Assembly (NCBI GenBank): GCA_019455045.1
Contig: JACFND010000001.1
Span: 86,023 to 129,714, forward strand
Direction: 5' to 3'
Length of the DNA stretch: 43,692 nt
DNA from: Flavobacteriia bacterium
Lineage (GTDB): Bacteria; Bacteroidota; Bacteroidia; Flavobacteriales; Weeksellaceae
A model generated the notes under the pieces. That model saw only the letters and a program-made list of their open reading frames with translations, did no database searches and was not told where the DNA came from. The translations under genes and the position numbers were made by a program. Below, one piece after another: positions 9,327 to 17,158 of the stretch. Numbering within the stretch: position 1 is the stretch's first letter; each line of letters starts with the position of its first letter.

Positions 9327-10382
9327 ATGAAAATCGTATTTCAAATCATATTTTTTTCAATTTTCATTATCTCCTGTAAAGAAGAAAAGTATAAATACGA
9401 AATTTCTAACTTTAGAAAAGAATTGCGCTCGTCTTTGGAAAGTCTTTCAAAAGAAGAATCACTTCCGACAAAAGATACGGTTGCCAGAAATTTTCTTGAA
9501 GAAAATGCGACAAAAAATGAGTTAATAAAACTGATGGATTCTAAAAATCCATTATTGAGAATCATCGCTTACAGAACTATTGTCAACAGACAGGAACCTG
9601 AATATTTTGATTTGCTGCTCGGACATTTGTCAGATACGGCAAGAGTGAAAACTTGGATAGTTGAGGATGTATTGGAATTTAAACAGATTTCTGATTTGAT
9701 GATAAGAATAGCTCATTACAAAAATGAATTATCGCCGATTCAAAAGAAATATCTGGTTGAAAAAGTTTTGTTGGAACATCCATATTTGGATATTTCAACC
9801 TGGATGATCCAGGATATCAATCCGGATGAAAAATATTATAATTTGATAAAAAGCAGGGCGCAAACCAAGCGGAAATTTTGCGAAGATCAGCTGTCAGCCT
9901 GTTATGCCTTGAGTAAATTCAAAAAAGATAATGACGTGGATTTGCTTTATAATGTATTTGACGGAAATTTGAAAAATGATGAATGTGTAAAGTTGATTTT
10001 CAGAAGCGTCGAAACATTTCCCAACGAAAAATTTTATTCACTTCTGGAACAGTATTTTGAGATGAACATAAAAGGAAAACTGTCGCCAAAAGAAAATATT
10101 TATGATGAAGTTTTATATTTTTCAAGAGCTGTTGCTTCATACAAAAACCAAAATGCGCTATCAATTCTCAAATACATTGAACAAAACAATACCTATATAA
10201 ATCATCCTTACTGGCCGCCTGCAAACAAAGAATTTGTTTATAAAGCTCTGTTAATCAATTACGATCCTGTTTATGACAATCTGATTCAACAGTTGCAAAA
10301 AGAATTTGATAAGGAAGAATTAAACAGAATTGGATCTTTAAGACGAGATTTAATTGAACCCAATGAAAAACCGGAATGGTGA
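9327..10382 (+). CDS. Putative lipoprotein with HEAT-like helical repeats
   Basis: The 351-residue protein opens with a lipoprotein signal (FQIIFFSIFIISC), lipobox Cys at residue 17, followed by a Lys/Glu-rich stretch. The body is helical and repetitive, with HEAT-like units such as ELIKLMDSKNPLLRIIAYRTIVNRQEPEYFDLLLGHL, then ACYALSKFKKDNDVDLLYNVFDG and RAVASYKNQNALSILKYIEQ. Such lipoproteins are common in Bacteroidota genomes with no assigned function; the repeats suggest protein binding on the periplasmic or outer face. It has no operon partner and is separated from neighbours by about 150 bases on each side. The assignment to HEAT repeats is by eye. Confidence 0.7.
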   Translation: MKIVFQIIFFSIFIISCKEEKYKYEISNFRKELRSSLESLSKEESLPTKDTVARNFLEENATKNELIKLMDSKNPLLRIIAYRTIVNRQEPEYFDLLLGHLSDTARVKTWIVEDVLEFKQISDLMIRIAHYKNELSPIQKKYLVEKVLLEHPYLDISTWMIQDINPDEKYYNLIKSRAQTKRKFCEDQLSACYALSKFKKDNDVDLLYNVFDGNLKNDECVKLIFRSVETFPNEKFYSLLEQYFEMNIKGKLSPKENIYDEVLYFSRAVASYKNQNALSILKYIEQNNTYINHPYWPPANKEFVYKALLINYDPVYDNLIQQLQKEFDKEELNRIGSLRRDLIEPNEKPEW

Positions 10383-10503
10383 AAAACAGTATCGACCTGT
10401 CAAAATGAGAACCAACAATTTAGATGAAAGCTATTGAATCTCTTTAAGTCAGAAATAATTTCTTTGATAATACTACCAAAGTAATGGTTTAAACAAAAGC
10501 TTG

Positions 10504-10511
10504 TAACTTTG
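10504..10511 (+). promoter_or_regulatory. Candidate promoter (-7 box) of the DUF6934 pair
   Basis: TAACTTTG, 18 bases before the DUF6934 ATG. The -33 element is not clear. Confidence 0.45.
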
Positions 10512-10529
10512 ATTTATGACCGATAAAAA

Positions 10530-10973
10530 ATGAAGACCGAAAAATATCACCTTAAATCTGAAAGTAAGTTTACACGCTTTGAATTTATTAGCGAAGGACC
10601 GAAAGGAGCAATTAGAAAGTTGATTGAATTCCAGAAAACCACAAATCCGGAAGTATTCAACTTGGCTTTTGGAGATTTTAATCCTCAGACTCAGGAAATT
10701 GACGACTTGTCGGTTTCTGACAATGGAGACACTGAAAAAGTTTTGGCAACTGTCGTAAATGCAGTTTACACTTTCTTTAACGAGTATCCTGATATGTTTG
10801 TATATGCAACCGGTAGTACAAAATCAAGAACGAGATTATACAGAATGGGAATAACTAGGTTTTATGAAGAAATGAAAAAAGATTTTTACCTTTATGGACA
10901 AATAGGTGATGAATTTGTCGAATTTGAAATTGGTACAGATTATGACGGCTTTTTGGCACAACGAAGATTTTGA
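10530..10973 (+). CDS. DUF6934 family protein
   Basis: A 147-residue cytoplasmic protein that I recognise as the Bacteroidota DUF6934 family from FEFISEGPKGAIRKLIEFQ (18-36), LAFGDF (44-49), DNGDTEKVLATVV (64-76) and VYATGSTKSRTRLYRMGI (91-108). Its biochemical role is unknown. The last codons are followed after three bases by a 56-codon gene, and homologues I remember are also paired with a small partner, which points to a two-gene unit. A -7 box lies 18 bases upstream. The family is typically found among accessory genes. A toxin-antitoxin or regulatory role would be a guess. Confidence 0.8.
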   Translation: MKTEKYHLKSESKFTRFEFISEGPKGAIRKLIEFQKTTNPEVFNLAFGDFNPQTQEIDDLSVSDNGDTEKVLATVVNAVYTFFNEYPDMFVYATGSTKSRTRLYRMGITRFYEEMKKDFYLYGQIGDEFVEFEIGTDYDGFLAQRRF

Positions 10974-10976
10974 AAA

Positions 10977-11147
10977 ATGAAGATTATGAAAACAGTAAAC
11001 GATATATCAAAACAGAACATTCCGCTTGTAGCGATTGATAAAAGCTTGGACAAACTGCGAGACAAAATAATGTTTCCCGAAAAATTAGAAAAAGCAAATA
11101 AGGTATTGTCAACTGCAAAACTTCCAAAAAACAAGCATCGCAATTAA
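10977..11147 (+). CDS. Small protein paired with DUF6934
   Basis: A 56-codon frame starting three bases after the DUF6934 stop and reading MKIMKTVNDISKQNIPLVAI at its N-terminus, then DKSLDKLRDKIMFPEKLEKA and a basic C-terminus ending LPKNKHRN. It is highly charged, likely helical, and has no signal peptide. An internal ATG at 10986 gives a 53-codon version. The close spacing, same strand and protein-like composition support it as a real gene, although it is short. It resembles, from memory, the small partners of other DUF6934 genes, which share a MFPEKLEKAN-like segment and an LPK near the end. Function unknown. Confidence 0.65.
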   Translation: MKIMKTVNDISKQNIPLVAIDKSLDKLRDKIMFPEKLEKANKVLSTAKLPKNKHRN

Positions 11148-11275
11148 TAGGATATTGCCAATAATAAAGCAGAAAAAGATTTGTTTCAATTTCGACAGTT
11201 ATTGGAATTTAAAGTATAACTTTCTAATTTGGGGAAGCCCACACAACGAACTATCAGATTCATGTTATTAATTTA

Positions 11276-11890
11276 ATGCGAAACAAACTTTTAAATACAC
11301 TTTTCTTTTTGCCAATCTGGATATTGGGACAGAACGCCAATATTTATGCAGAAAAAGTTCAGTTGTATAAATCTTGGCCCAATCCAATAAACATCAGCAT
11401 CGAAAATGAGAATGACTGTTCTGATTTTTATGTGACAGTTAACAACGGCAAAATTGAAAACACTGATTGTAAATACTCGGTAACACCGGAAAATGCCGGC
11501 CCAGTTACTGTTTCGGTTTATAGAAACAACGGCCAATTGATTGATTCAAAAGTGTTTTTGGCAGAAGAACTTGTGTTTGATGCTTATATTTTAGGAATGC
11601 CCGGATTGGATAATGATTTACAAAATGTTAATTCATTCAGTCATTCGCCGGGATTGGGCATCATGCATAAAGAAATAAGCTGTTGGGATTGGGACATTAG
11701 AAATCTTCATTATGATTTGATGATTGTAAAAGCAGACAATCAAATTTTCAGATTTAAATCAGAGACAAATTCCTTTAGCAGTGAAATGAAAAAAGAGTTC
11801 GAAAAACTTAAATCCGGAGATATTTTAATATTCCGAAATATCAGATTAAATGAATTTCGGGTAAAGGATCTGATACTTGATATTCAATAA
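11276..11890 (+). CDS. Secreted protein with GldM C-terminal-like domains
   Basis: The 204-residue protein has a signal peptide (hydrophobic core LLNTLFFLPIWILG, then QNANIYA). Residues about 27-90 (LYKSWPNPINISIENENDCSDFYVTV, ENAGPVTVSVYRNNGQLIDSKVF) resemble the Ig-like domain of GldM that begins with LYRGVDNPI. The ending SGDILIFRNIRLNEFRVKDLILDI resembles the last strand of GldM-type domains. GldM is a type IX secretion/gliding motor protein with an N-terminal membrane helix and more domains. Here those are missing, so this is a short stand-alone relative, not GldM itself. Function unknown. It is the last gene of the island and converges on the minus-strand membrane protein, with a shared hairpin between them. 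Confidence 0.6.
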   Translation: MRNKLLNTLFFLPIWILGQNANIYAEKVQLYKSWPNPINISIENENDCSDFYVTVNNGKIENTDCKYSVTPENAGPVTVSVYRNNGQLIDSKVFLAEELVFDAYILGMPGLDNDLQNVNSFSHSPGLGIMHKEISCWDWDIRNLHYDLMIVKADNQIFRFKSETNSFSSEMKKEFEKLKSGDILIFRNIRLNEFRVKDLILDIQ

Positions 11891-11958
11891 AAACAGCTGA
11901 TTGAAAATATATCTTTTGAACAAAAGATTTTAAATCCAAACCATTATTCAGCTGTTTT
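11890..11958. terminator. Nested inverted repeats, probable bidirectional terminator
   Basis: Outer arms AAAACAGCTGA (11890-11900) and TCAGCTGTTTT (11948-11958) are perfect complements. Inside is the perfect hairpin ATCTTTTG-AA-CAAAAGAT (11911-11928) followed by TTTAAAT. The structure lies between converging genes, and its right arm is inside the last codons of the minus-strand gene. Confidence 0.6.
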
Positions 11959-12174
11959 GTCGCTTTCAGATGTGGAATGAAACTCTTCGTAATGTTTCTT
12001 TTTGTAAAGCCAGCCCAAAAATCCGCCAAACAGCAGACCGATGCCGCCACCGTACAAAAGCCCGAGTGCAAATTCAGGCTGGGAAACCAGTTCGCCAAAT
12101 TCGATTTTTGCAATAAATGAAGCCACCAGACCGATTGCGATCAGAAGGATTCCGATTGTGAATGCGTATTTCAT
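11944..12174 (-). CDS. Small two-helix membrane protein
   Basis: I do not recognise a named family. The 76-residue product has two membrane segments, about 3-22 (AFTIGILLIAIGLVASFIA) and 38-56 with a glycine-rich LLYGGGIGLLFGGFLGWLY, then a polar tail rich in His, Glu and Ser. An in-frame upstream extension to 12234 is possible, but the ATG at 12174 starts directly before the first helix and has a -7 box 18 bases away. The glycine zipper in the second helix suggests oligomer packing. It stands alone between the island and the TonB receptor gene. Confidence 0.65.
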   Translation of the reverse strand: MKYAFTIGILLIAIGLVASFIAKIEFGELVSQPEFALGLLYGGGIGLLFGGFLGWLYKKKHYEEFHSTSESDKTAE

Positions 12175-12191
12175 AGCTGAAAAATATAATC

Positions 12192-12199
12192 CAAAATTA
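12192..12199 (-). promoter_or_regulatory. Candidate promoter of the small membrane protein
   Basis: TAATTTTG on the minus strand with a TTG 23 bases upstream, at the long end of the usual spacing. Confidence 0.4.
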
Positions 12200-12245
12200 C
12201 ACAAAATTTTCTCAACCGATATCAAAGCCGCCAAAATTGGAAATC

Positions 12246-12280
12246 AAAAAAAAAGCAGCACCTTTTTGATGCTGCTTTTA
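12246..12280 (-). terminator. Terminator after the TonB receptor gene
   Basis: Perfect arms AAAAGCAGCA and TGCTGCTTTT with a 9-base loop; a run of T follows on the minus strand. Confidence 0.85.
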
Positions 12281-12293
12281 AATATTTGATTTT

Positions 12294-14744
12294 TTAGAAA
12301 TCAATATCGATTCCGATATAAATATTCGCCGGCATAACGGGCGCATACACCATTCCGCCGTCAAAATAACTGCTGAACGGATTTTGTGCATCTATGATCG
12401 GATTTTTCTGTTTGTAACTCAACAGATTGTCGCCGCCCAGATACATTCTGATGTTCTGATTGAAATTATGCGCCAGCTGTGCACTCAGCTGAAAAAATGA
12501 TTTTCCGTATTCAGGATATTGAAATTCAGCCGGATTGGACGAAGAATCGGGGAGTCTCTGTTTTCCGATCCACTGCAGCGTGGTGTCAAAACTCCACTGT
12601 TTGCCCGCCGCATTTTTCATGGTCGAATAGCCGAGATTCAAAAATCCTCTGTTTCTTGCAGTGAACGGAAGTTCTTTGCTGCCCGACAGATAATCGGTTT
12701 TTGTGTCGTAATATTTATAGGCCATACGCACATCAAATCTTCTGATCGGCTGCATATCCCACTGAATCTGAAAACTGTTTGCAAATGATTTTCCGTCCAG
12801 ATTGTAAAACAATATTGTCTGTGGCGAATTGTCCAGATCCATCACCACCTGATCTGTGAAATCGGTTCTGAAGAAATCTGCAACCACGGTGCTTTTTCGT
12901 CCGAACAGATTGAATTCCTGAGTCAGACTCAAACCGTAATTCCATGCGGTTTCGGGTTTCAGACCATAGATATCGCCGCCGTTGTCAATGATGCTGATCT
13001 GACGGTTGGATGCAAAATAAGCCTGACTGTCCGCAAAAATATTTGCAGTCCTGAATCCTCTTCCCGCCGAAGCTCTCAATATGGTTTTTGGCGCGATGTC
13101 ATATTTCACATTCAGTCTCGGAGTAAATTGGGTTCCCGCCAAATTGTGAAAATCAACCCTTGCACCGGCTACCACGGTCAGTTTGTCGCCCATATAGGTA
13201 TATTCAAAAAACGCACCCGGAACGGTTTCATCTCTTTTGTATGAAATCAGATTGTAGAGTTCGTCATAATGGTCATACAAAAAGCTCAGACCGGTTTTGT
13301 ATTTGTGTCCGGTATGACCGATGATGCTTTCAAAAATCAGATTTGAATAATAGGTTTTCTGTTCCGCATCATAAGTCCTCAAACCAAAATAACTGTCCTG
13401 TTCGTGATAGGTGAACTGATTCATCCAGCCCAGACTCTGATAAGGTCTGCCCGGGAAAATATAGCCGGTTTTGTTCCAAAACTGAAAACGCTGAATATCA
13501 ACTCCGATTCCGTAATGATTGGTCGTCAGTTTGTCATATTTTTCCTTGAAATCCGTCTGACCGCCCAGTCTGTGGTCGTTGACATAATTCAAACCGAAAT
13601 GTGAAACCAGGCCCGATTTGTCCAGATCGTTATAATTCATCATGTAATTCAGATTGACCGCCCGTCCGATCGGCTGATCCATAAAACCGTCATCGTTGTG
13701 ATCCTGTCTGTCGGTGGTTGCATTTCCGTGAAGCAGTATCGACTGTGCCCATTTGTCGTTGATTTTGTCGATATGGACAAAGTTTCCTTCAAAACGACTG
13801 CTGAGATCACCGTATAAATTCAGTGAAGTTTTTTCTTTGGTGTCTGATTTGTACAGTTCGGTATTGATATGACCTGCAATTGATTCATAACCGTTGGTCA
13901 CCGAACCTGCACCCTTAACCAGCTGTATGCTTTCGATCCATCTGCCGGGAATGAAATTCAGACCGTATGCATTTGAAATTCCTCTGATTTCGGGCAGCAG
14001 TTCTTTGGTCAGCATCACATATTTCTGATCCAGACCGAGCATTTTCAGCTGTTTGGTTCCCGATACCGCATTTGCATAAGACACATCCACTGTGGCATTG
14101 GTTTCAAAACTTTCAGCCAGATTACAGCAGGCGGCTTTCAGCAGTTCTTTGTCTGAAATATTGATTTGAAGACCGGCCGCTTTTCTGTCCAGCGCAGATG
14201 CAGCCACACTGTTTGAAATATTTGCGGTTCCCAGATCGATGACATCGTCTGTTCCTTCATAATCATCGAAATAATCTTCTGTTTCTTCCACAGCAACATC
14301 CTGATGATCCTGATGCGCTTCAGTTTCATTTCCGTCGTGGTCATGACCATCGTGATCGTCATGATCGTCAGATTCGCCGTGGACATGGCTCTCAGCATTT
14401 TCAAGATACTGATCCCATGGTGTTTTTCTGTCATACAGACAGCAGTCGGGCAGACGGTTATAGACATCGTCGTCCGCCAGATATTTTTCATTGTCATAAC
14501 CGACTTCGGCTACTTTTCTGAGAATTTTGTCGAGATTGGTTTCCTTTTCGGAATAAGTGACCGTCAGCTCTTTGGTTTCAATGTTCCAGTCGGCTGTAAC
14601 ATTTGGCAGCTGACCGATCGCAGTTTCGATTTTGTCTTTGCACACTTCGCAGTTTCCGCGCACTTTGGCGGTTTTTGTGACCTGTTGTGCCTGTAATGTG
14701 ATTCCTGCAATCAGCAGAAATATAAAAATGATTTTTTGATACAT
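12294..14744 (-). CDS. TonB-dependent receptor with N-terminal heavy-metal-associated domain
   Basis: An outer-membrane receptor of 816 residues. After the signal peptide (1-20) comes an HMA-like domain (about 21-90) with the metal site GNCEVC, Cys32 and Cys35. Then follow NRLPDCCLYDR (97-106), which resembles the ends of separate flavobacterial HMA proteins, and a linker at 119-148 with about ten His and many Asp (runs such as HDGHDHDG). The plug starts near 195 (ISDKELLKAACCNLAESFETN), and the rest is a 22-strand-type barrel ending in IYIGIDIDF with the terminal Phe. The usual CarboxypepD_reg-like domain seems replaced by the HMA/His region. A copper or other transition metal is the likely cargo, by inference. 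A Cys-rich small protein lies 63 bases upstream on the same strand. Confidence 0.9.
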   Translation of the reverse strand: MYQKIIFIFLLIAGITLQAQQVTKTAKVRGNCEVCKDKIETAIGQLPNVTADWNIETKELTVTYSEKETNLDKILRKVAEVGYDNEKYLADDDVYNRLPDCCLYDRKTPWDQYLENAESHVHGESDDHDDHDGHDHDGNETEAHQDHQDVAVEETEDYFDDYEGTDDVIDLGTANISNSVAASALDRKAAGLQINISDKELLKAACCNLAESFETNATVDVSYANAVSGTKQLKMLGLDQKYVMLTKELLPEIRGISNAYGLNFIPGRWIESIQLVKGAGSVTNGYESIAGHINTELYKSDTKEKTSLNLYGDLSSRFEGNFVHIDKINDKWAQSILLHGNATTDRQDHNDDGFMDQPIGRAVNLNYMMNYNDLDKSGLVSHFGLNYVNDHRLGGQTDFKEKYDKLTTNHYGIGVDIQRFQFWNKTGYIFPGRPYQSLGWMNQFTYHEQDSYFGLRTYDAEQKTYYSNLIFESIIGHTGHKYKTGLSFLYDHYDELYNLISYKRDETVPGAFFEYTYMGDKLTVVAGARVDFHNLAGTQFTPRLNVKYDIAPKTILRASAGRGFRTANIFADSQAYFASNRQISIIDNGGDIYGLKPETAWNYGLSLTQEFNLFGRKSTVVADFFRTDFTDQVVMDLDNSPQTILFYNLDGKSFANSFQIQWDMQPIRRFDVRMAYKYYDTKTDYLSGSKELPFTARNRGFLNLGYSTMKNAAGKQWSFDTTLQWIGKQRLPDSSSNPAEFQYPEYGKSFFQLSAQLAHNFNQNIRMYLGGDNLLSYKQKNPIIDAQNPFSSYFDGGMVYAPVMPANIYIGIDIDF

Positions 14745-14807
14745 TTCATTGAATTAAAAATAATAAATGGTTTGAAATTCGGATTTGTACAATCCGAAGA
14801 ATCTGAA

Positions 14808-15191
14808 TTATGAAATATATTTGGGCGGATGCCAGAAAGAGTAAATTAATTCTTTCAGAATAAGCGAAGAATAATAAGCGTTGTTTGTTTTTTTGACAGT
14901 TGTAATTACGGGTTCGGTTTCTTTTGCACCGGTTTCACTGATCAGTTCTGCACTAAACGTCTGCACCTGACAATTGCTGTTCATCGGACATGAAGTGTCG
15001 CTGCAGTCTTTCTTCCGTTCTTTTTTGTGCTGATCTTTTGTTTGTGACGAATCGTGACATGAATGATTCTCGCCGGTACAGCAGCTCATTTCAGCCATCT
15101 GATGATCTTCGGAATGTTCCGAAACCATTGCGGGCGAAAGAAAGAAACTGAGGCTCAGTATCAGAATCAGTATGTTTGAAAAAATTCTCAC
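14808..15191 (-). CDS. Cys-rich small exported protein, HYC_CC_PP-like
   Basis: A 127-residue protein with a signal peptide (hydrophobic residues 4-20). Next come cysteines C37-C38 in MSCCTG, C45 in a His-Ser-Cys-His context, then C63, C68 and C74, and a C-terminus ending in WHPPKYIS. The CC and PP motifs fit small proteins that sit beside metal-type TonB receptors in Bacteroidota (NCBI family HYC_CC_PP, from memory), although no clear HYC motif is seen. The start is GTG; a TATCTTTG -7 box ends only six bases upstream, so the transcript would be almost leaderless if that box is used. It could also be read through from rlmB, 45 bases upstream. Role in metal handling inferred from context. Confidence 0.7.
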   Translation of the reverse strand: MRIFSNILILILSLSFFLSPAMVSEHSEDHQMAEMSCCTGENHSCHDSSQTKDQHKKERKKDCSDTSCPMNSNCQVQTFSAELISETGAKETEPVITTVKKTNNAYYSSLILKELIYSFWHPPKYIS

Positions 15192-15236
15192 AATCGCAAA
15201 GATAATTATTTTTTAAATTCTAATAAGTGATTTAAC

Positions 15237-15980
15237 TCAATCCGCTATCCGCTGTCTGACCGCTTCAAACAGAAATACACCGCAGGCAACCGATACATTG
15301 AGTGAAGATGTTTTTCCGGTCATCGGAAGTTTCACATTTTCATCAGATATTCTGAGAATGTCGTCAGAAATTCCGTCTTCCTCACTGCCCATCACGATTG
15401 CAACCGGTGATTTGAAATCAGCTTTGTAAATAAAATCAGAAGCTTTTTCGGTCGCGCACACAATCCGAATGCCCGAATCCCTCAGAAATTCAATTGTTTT
15501 TTTCAGACTGACTTCTTTGCAGACCGGAATGTTGTAAAGCGCACCCGCAGAAGTTTTGACCGCATCCGCATTGACCGAAGCAGAACCTTTCTGCGGAACG
15601 ATGATCGCATCTACACCCACACATTCTGCGGTTCTTGTGATGGCACCAAAATTTCTCACATCGCTCACCCGATCGAGGATCAGCAGAAAAGGAACTTTTC
15701 CCTGTTCATAGATCAGGGGCAGCAGATTGTCGATTCTGTGAAATTCAACCGGAGAAAGAAAAGCAAAAACACCCTGATGATTTTTTCGGGTCAGCCGGTT
15801 CAGTTTTTCGACCGGAACATATTGGGTTGGAATATCATAATCACGAATCAGTTTTCTCAGTTCCGAAAAAATTTCACCCTGAAGACCTTTTTGTACAAAC
15901 AGTTTGTCGATTGTCTTTCCGGCTTCAATCGCTTCGATAATCGGACGCAGCCCGAATATTCCGTTGTTGTTTTCTTTCAT
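15237..15980 (-). CDS. rlmB: 23S rRNA (guanosine(2251)-2'-O)-methyltransferase RlmB
   Basis: A SpoU/TrmH-type (SPOUT) methyltransferase that 2'-O-methylates G2251 of 23S rRNA. The 247 residues begin with the substrate-binding domain (IFGLRPIIEAIEAG, 8-21). The three SPOUT motifs follow: DRVSDVRNFGAITRTAE with Asn110, IVMGSEEDGIS with Glu200, and LPMTGKTSSLNVSVACG with Ser226 and Asn228. These form the knotted SAM site. Family length and start agree. TrmH and other RlmB-like paralogues are the alternatives, but the N-terminal domain favours RlmB. Confidence 0.9.
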   Translation of the reverse strand: MKENNNGIFGLRPIIEAIEAGKTIDKLFVQKGLQGEIFSELRKLIRDYDIPTQYVPVEKLNRLTRKNHQGVFAFLSPVEFHRIDNLLPLIYEQGKVPFLLILDRVSDVRNFGAITRTAECVGVDAIIVPQKGSASVNADAVKTSAGALYNIPVCKEVSLKKTIEFLRDSGIRIVCATEKASDFIYKADFKSPVAIVMGSEEDGISDDILRISDENVKLPMTGKTSSLNVSVACGVFLFEAVRQRIAD

Positions 15981-16293
15981 TTTGTAAAGTTAAATTAAGT
16001 TTCGCATTTGACGGTTGAAACTTTTAACTGTTGCTGAAATCAAATTTAATAAAATTGCAGCAGATTGAAATTAAGTTTCAAAACCAGGAGAATTTGAGGT
16101 TTATTTTTTGAAATTATCAACAGCTGATCAAACAGTTTTGTCTTTTGATAACACCATTCCGTCAATGATTTCAGGAGATGATGCATCAAAATTCCTTCTT
16201 ATAATTTGTGCTGATTTGATAAGTCAGCCGGATATAAATTAGGCAAATCATTTTTAAAATCCGATTTTTGTAAATCAGTTAAAAGAAAAGATT
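15981..16293. other. Gene-free spacer between divergent rlmB and thyA
   Basis: This 313-base AT-rich stretch contains no convincing open reading frame or RNA gene. Upstream of thyA a TTTG at about 16214-16217 lies 16 bases before TAAATTAG, an imperfect -7 box. Close to rlmB there is only a TAACTTTA-like box. I see no strong hairpin. Confidence 0.5.
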
Positions 16294-17088
16294 ATGCAGC
16301 AGTATTTGGATTTGGCAAAACACGTAATGGAGCAGGGAACGCTGAAAAGCGACCGCACCGGAACCGGTACAAAAAGTGTATTTGGTTATCAGATGCGTTT
16401 CAATATGCAGGAAGGTTTTCCGATGGTGACCACCAAAAAGTTACACCTCAAATCAATCATTTATGAACTGCTTTGGTTTCTGAACGGCGATACCAATGTG
16501 AAATATCTTCAGGACAACGGTGTAAAAATCTGGAACGAATGGGCAGACGAAAACGGTGAACTCGGTCCGGTTTACGGCCATCAGTGGAGATGTTGGGGAA
16601 AACCGAACGGCGAAACTGTTGACCAGATCAAAACAGCAGTCGATCAGATCAAAAACAATCCGGATTCACGAAGAATTATTGTTTCAGCATGGAATGTGGG
16701 CGAACTTGACAAAATGGCTTTGGCGCCCTGTCATGCATTTTTTCAGTTTTATGTGGCTGACGGAAAACTTTCGCTTCAGCTTTATCAAAGAAGTGCTGAT
16801 ATTTTTCTGGGCGTTCCGTTCAATATTGCTTCATATGCTTTATTGCTCAAAATGATGGCTCAGGTTTGTGGTCTGAAAGAAGGCGATTTTGTACATACTT
16901 TTGGCGATGCACATATTTATTCAAATCATTTTGACCAGATCAATCTGCAGCTGACACGCGAACCGAGAAAACTGCCGACAATGAAAATCAATCCCGATGT
17001 GAAGGATATTTTCAGTTTCAAATTTGAAGATTTTGAATTGGAAAATTATGATCCCTGGCCGCATATCAAAGGAGAAGTAGCTGTCTGA
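16294..17088 (+). CDS. thyA: Thymidylate synthase
   Basis: Makes dTMP from dUMP with methylenetetrahydrofolate, releasing dihydrofolate, which the folA product nearby reduces. The 264-residue length equals that of the E. coli enzyme, and the residue numbers coincide: Arg21 in DRTGTGT, catalytic Cys146 in [12 protein letters not shown], Arg166-Ser167 in [17 protein letters not shown], Asp169 and Asn177. The last residue is a Val after IKGEVA. A bidirectional terminator follows. It is not in an operon with folA; a converging gene and the M1 peptidase lie between. Confidence 0.98.
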   Translation: MQQYLDLAKHVMEQGTLKSDRTGTGTKSVFGYQMRFNMQEGFPMVTTKKLHLKSIIYELLWFLNGDTNVKYLQDNGVKIWNEWADENGELGPVYGHQWRCWGKPNGETVDQIKTAVDQIKNNPDSRRIIVSAWNVGELDKMALAPCHAFFQFYVADGKLSLQLYQRSADIFLGVPFNIASYALLLKMMAQVCGLKEGDFVHTFGDAHIYSNHFDQINLQLTREPRKLPTMKINPDVKDIFSFKFEDFELENYDPWPHIKGEVAV

Positions 17089-17110
17089 TCAGTGTTAAAA
17101 TTAAACCATA

Positions 17111-17146
17111 AAAAAAGCCTGCAGAAAAGCAGGCTTTTGATTTTTT
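17111..17146. terminator. Bidirectional terminator between thyA and the beta-barrel gene
   Basis: Perfect arms AAAAGCCTGC and GCAGGCTTTT with a six-base loop; T-runs on both strands, between converging genes. Confidence 0.85.
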
Positions 17147-17158
17147 GGAATTTCCTGA

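Noticed and set aside
10940..11143. 67-residue minus-strand frame opposite the 56-codon gene
   Set aside because: It has a hydrophobic Phe-rich composition typical of antisense frames. The plus-strand reading is spaced as an operon partner and is protein-like.
5926..11958. Integron attC sites or insertion sequences in the island
   Set aside because: Some spacers look cassette-like, but I could not find paired attC core sites, terminal inverted repeats, target duplications or a transposase.
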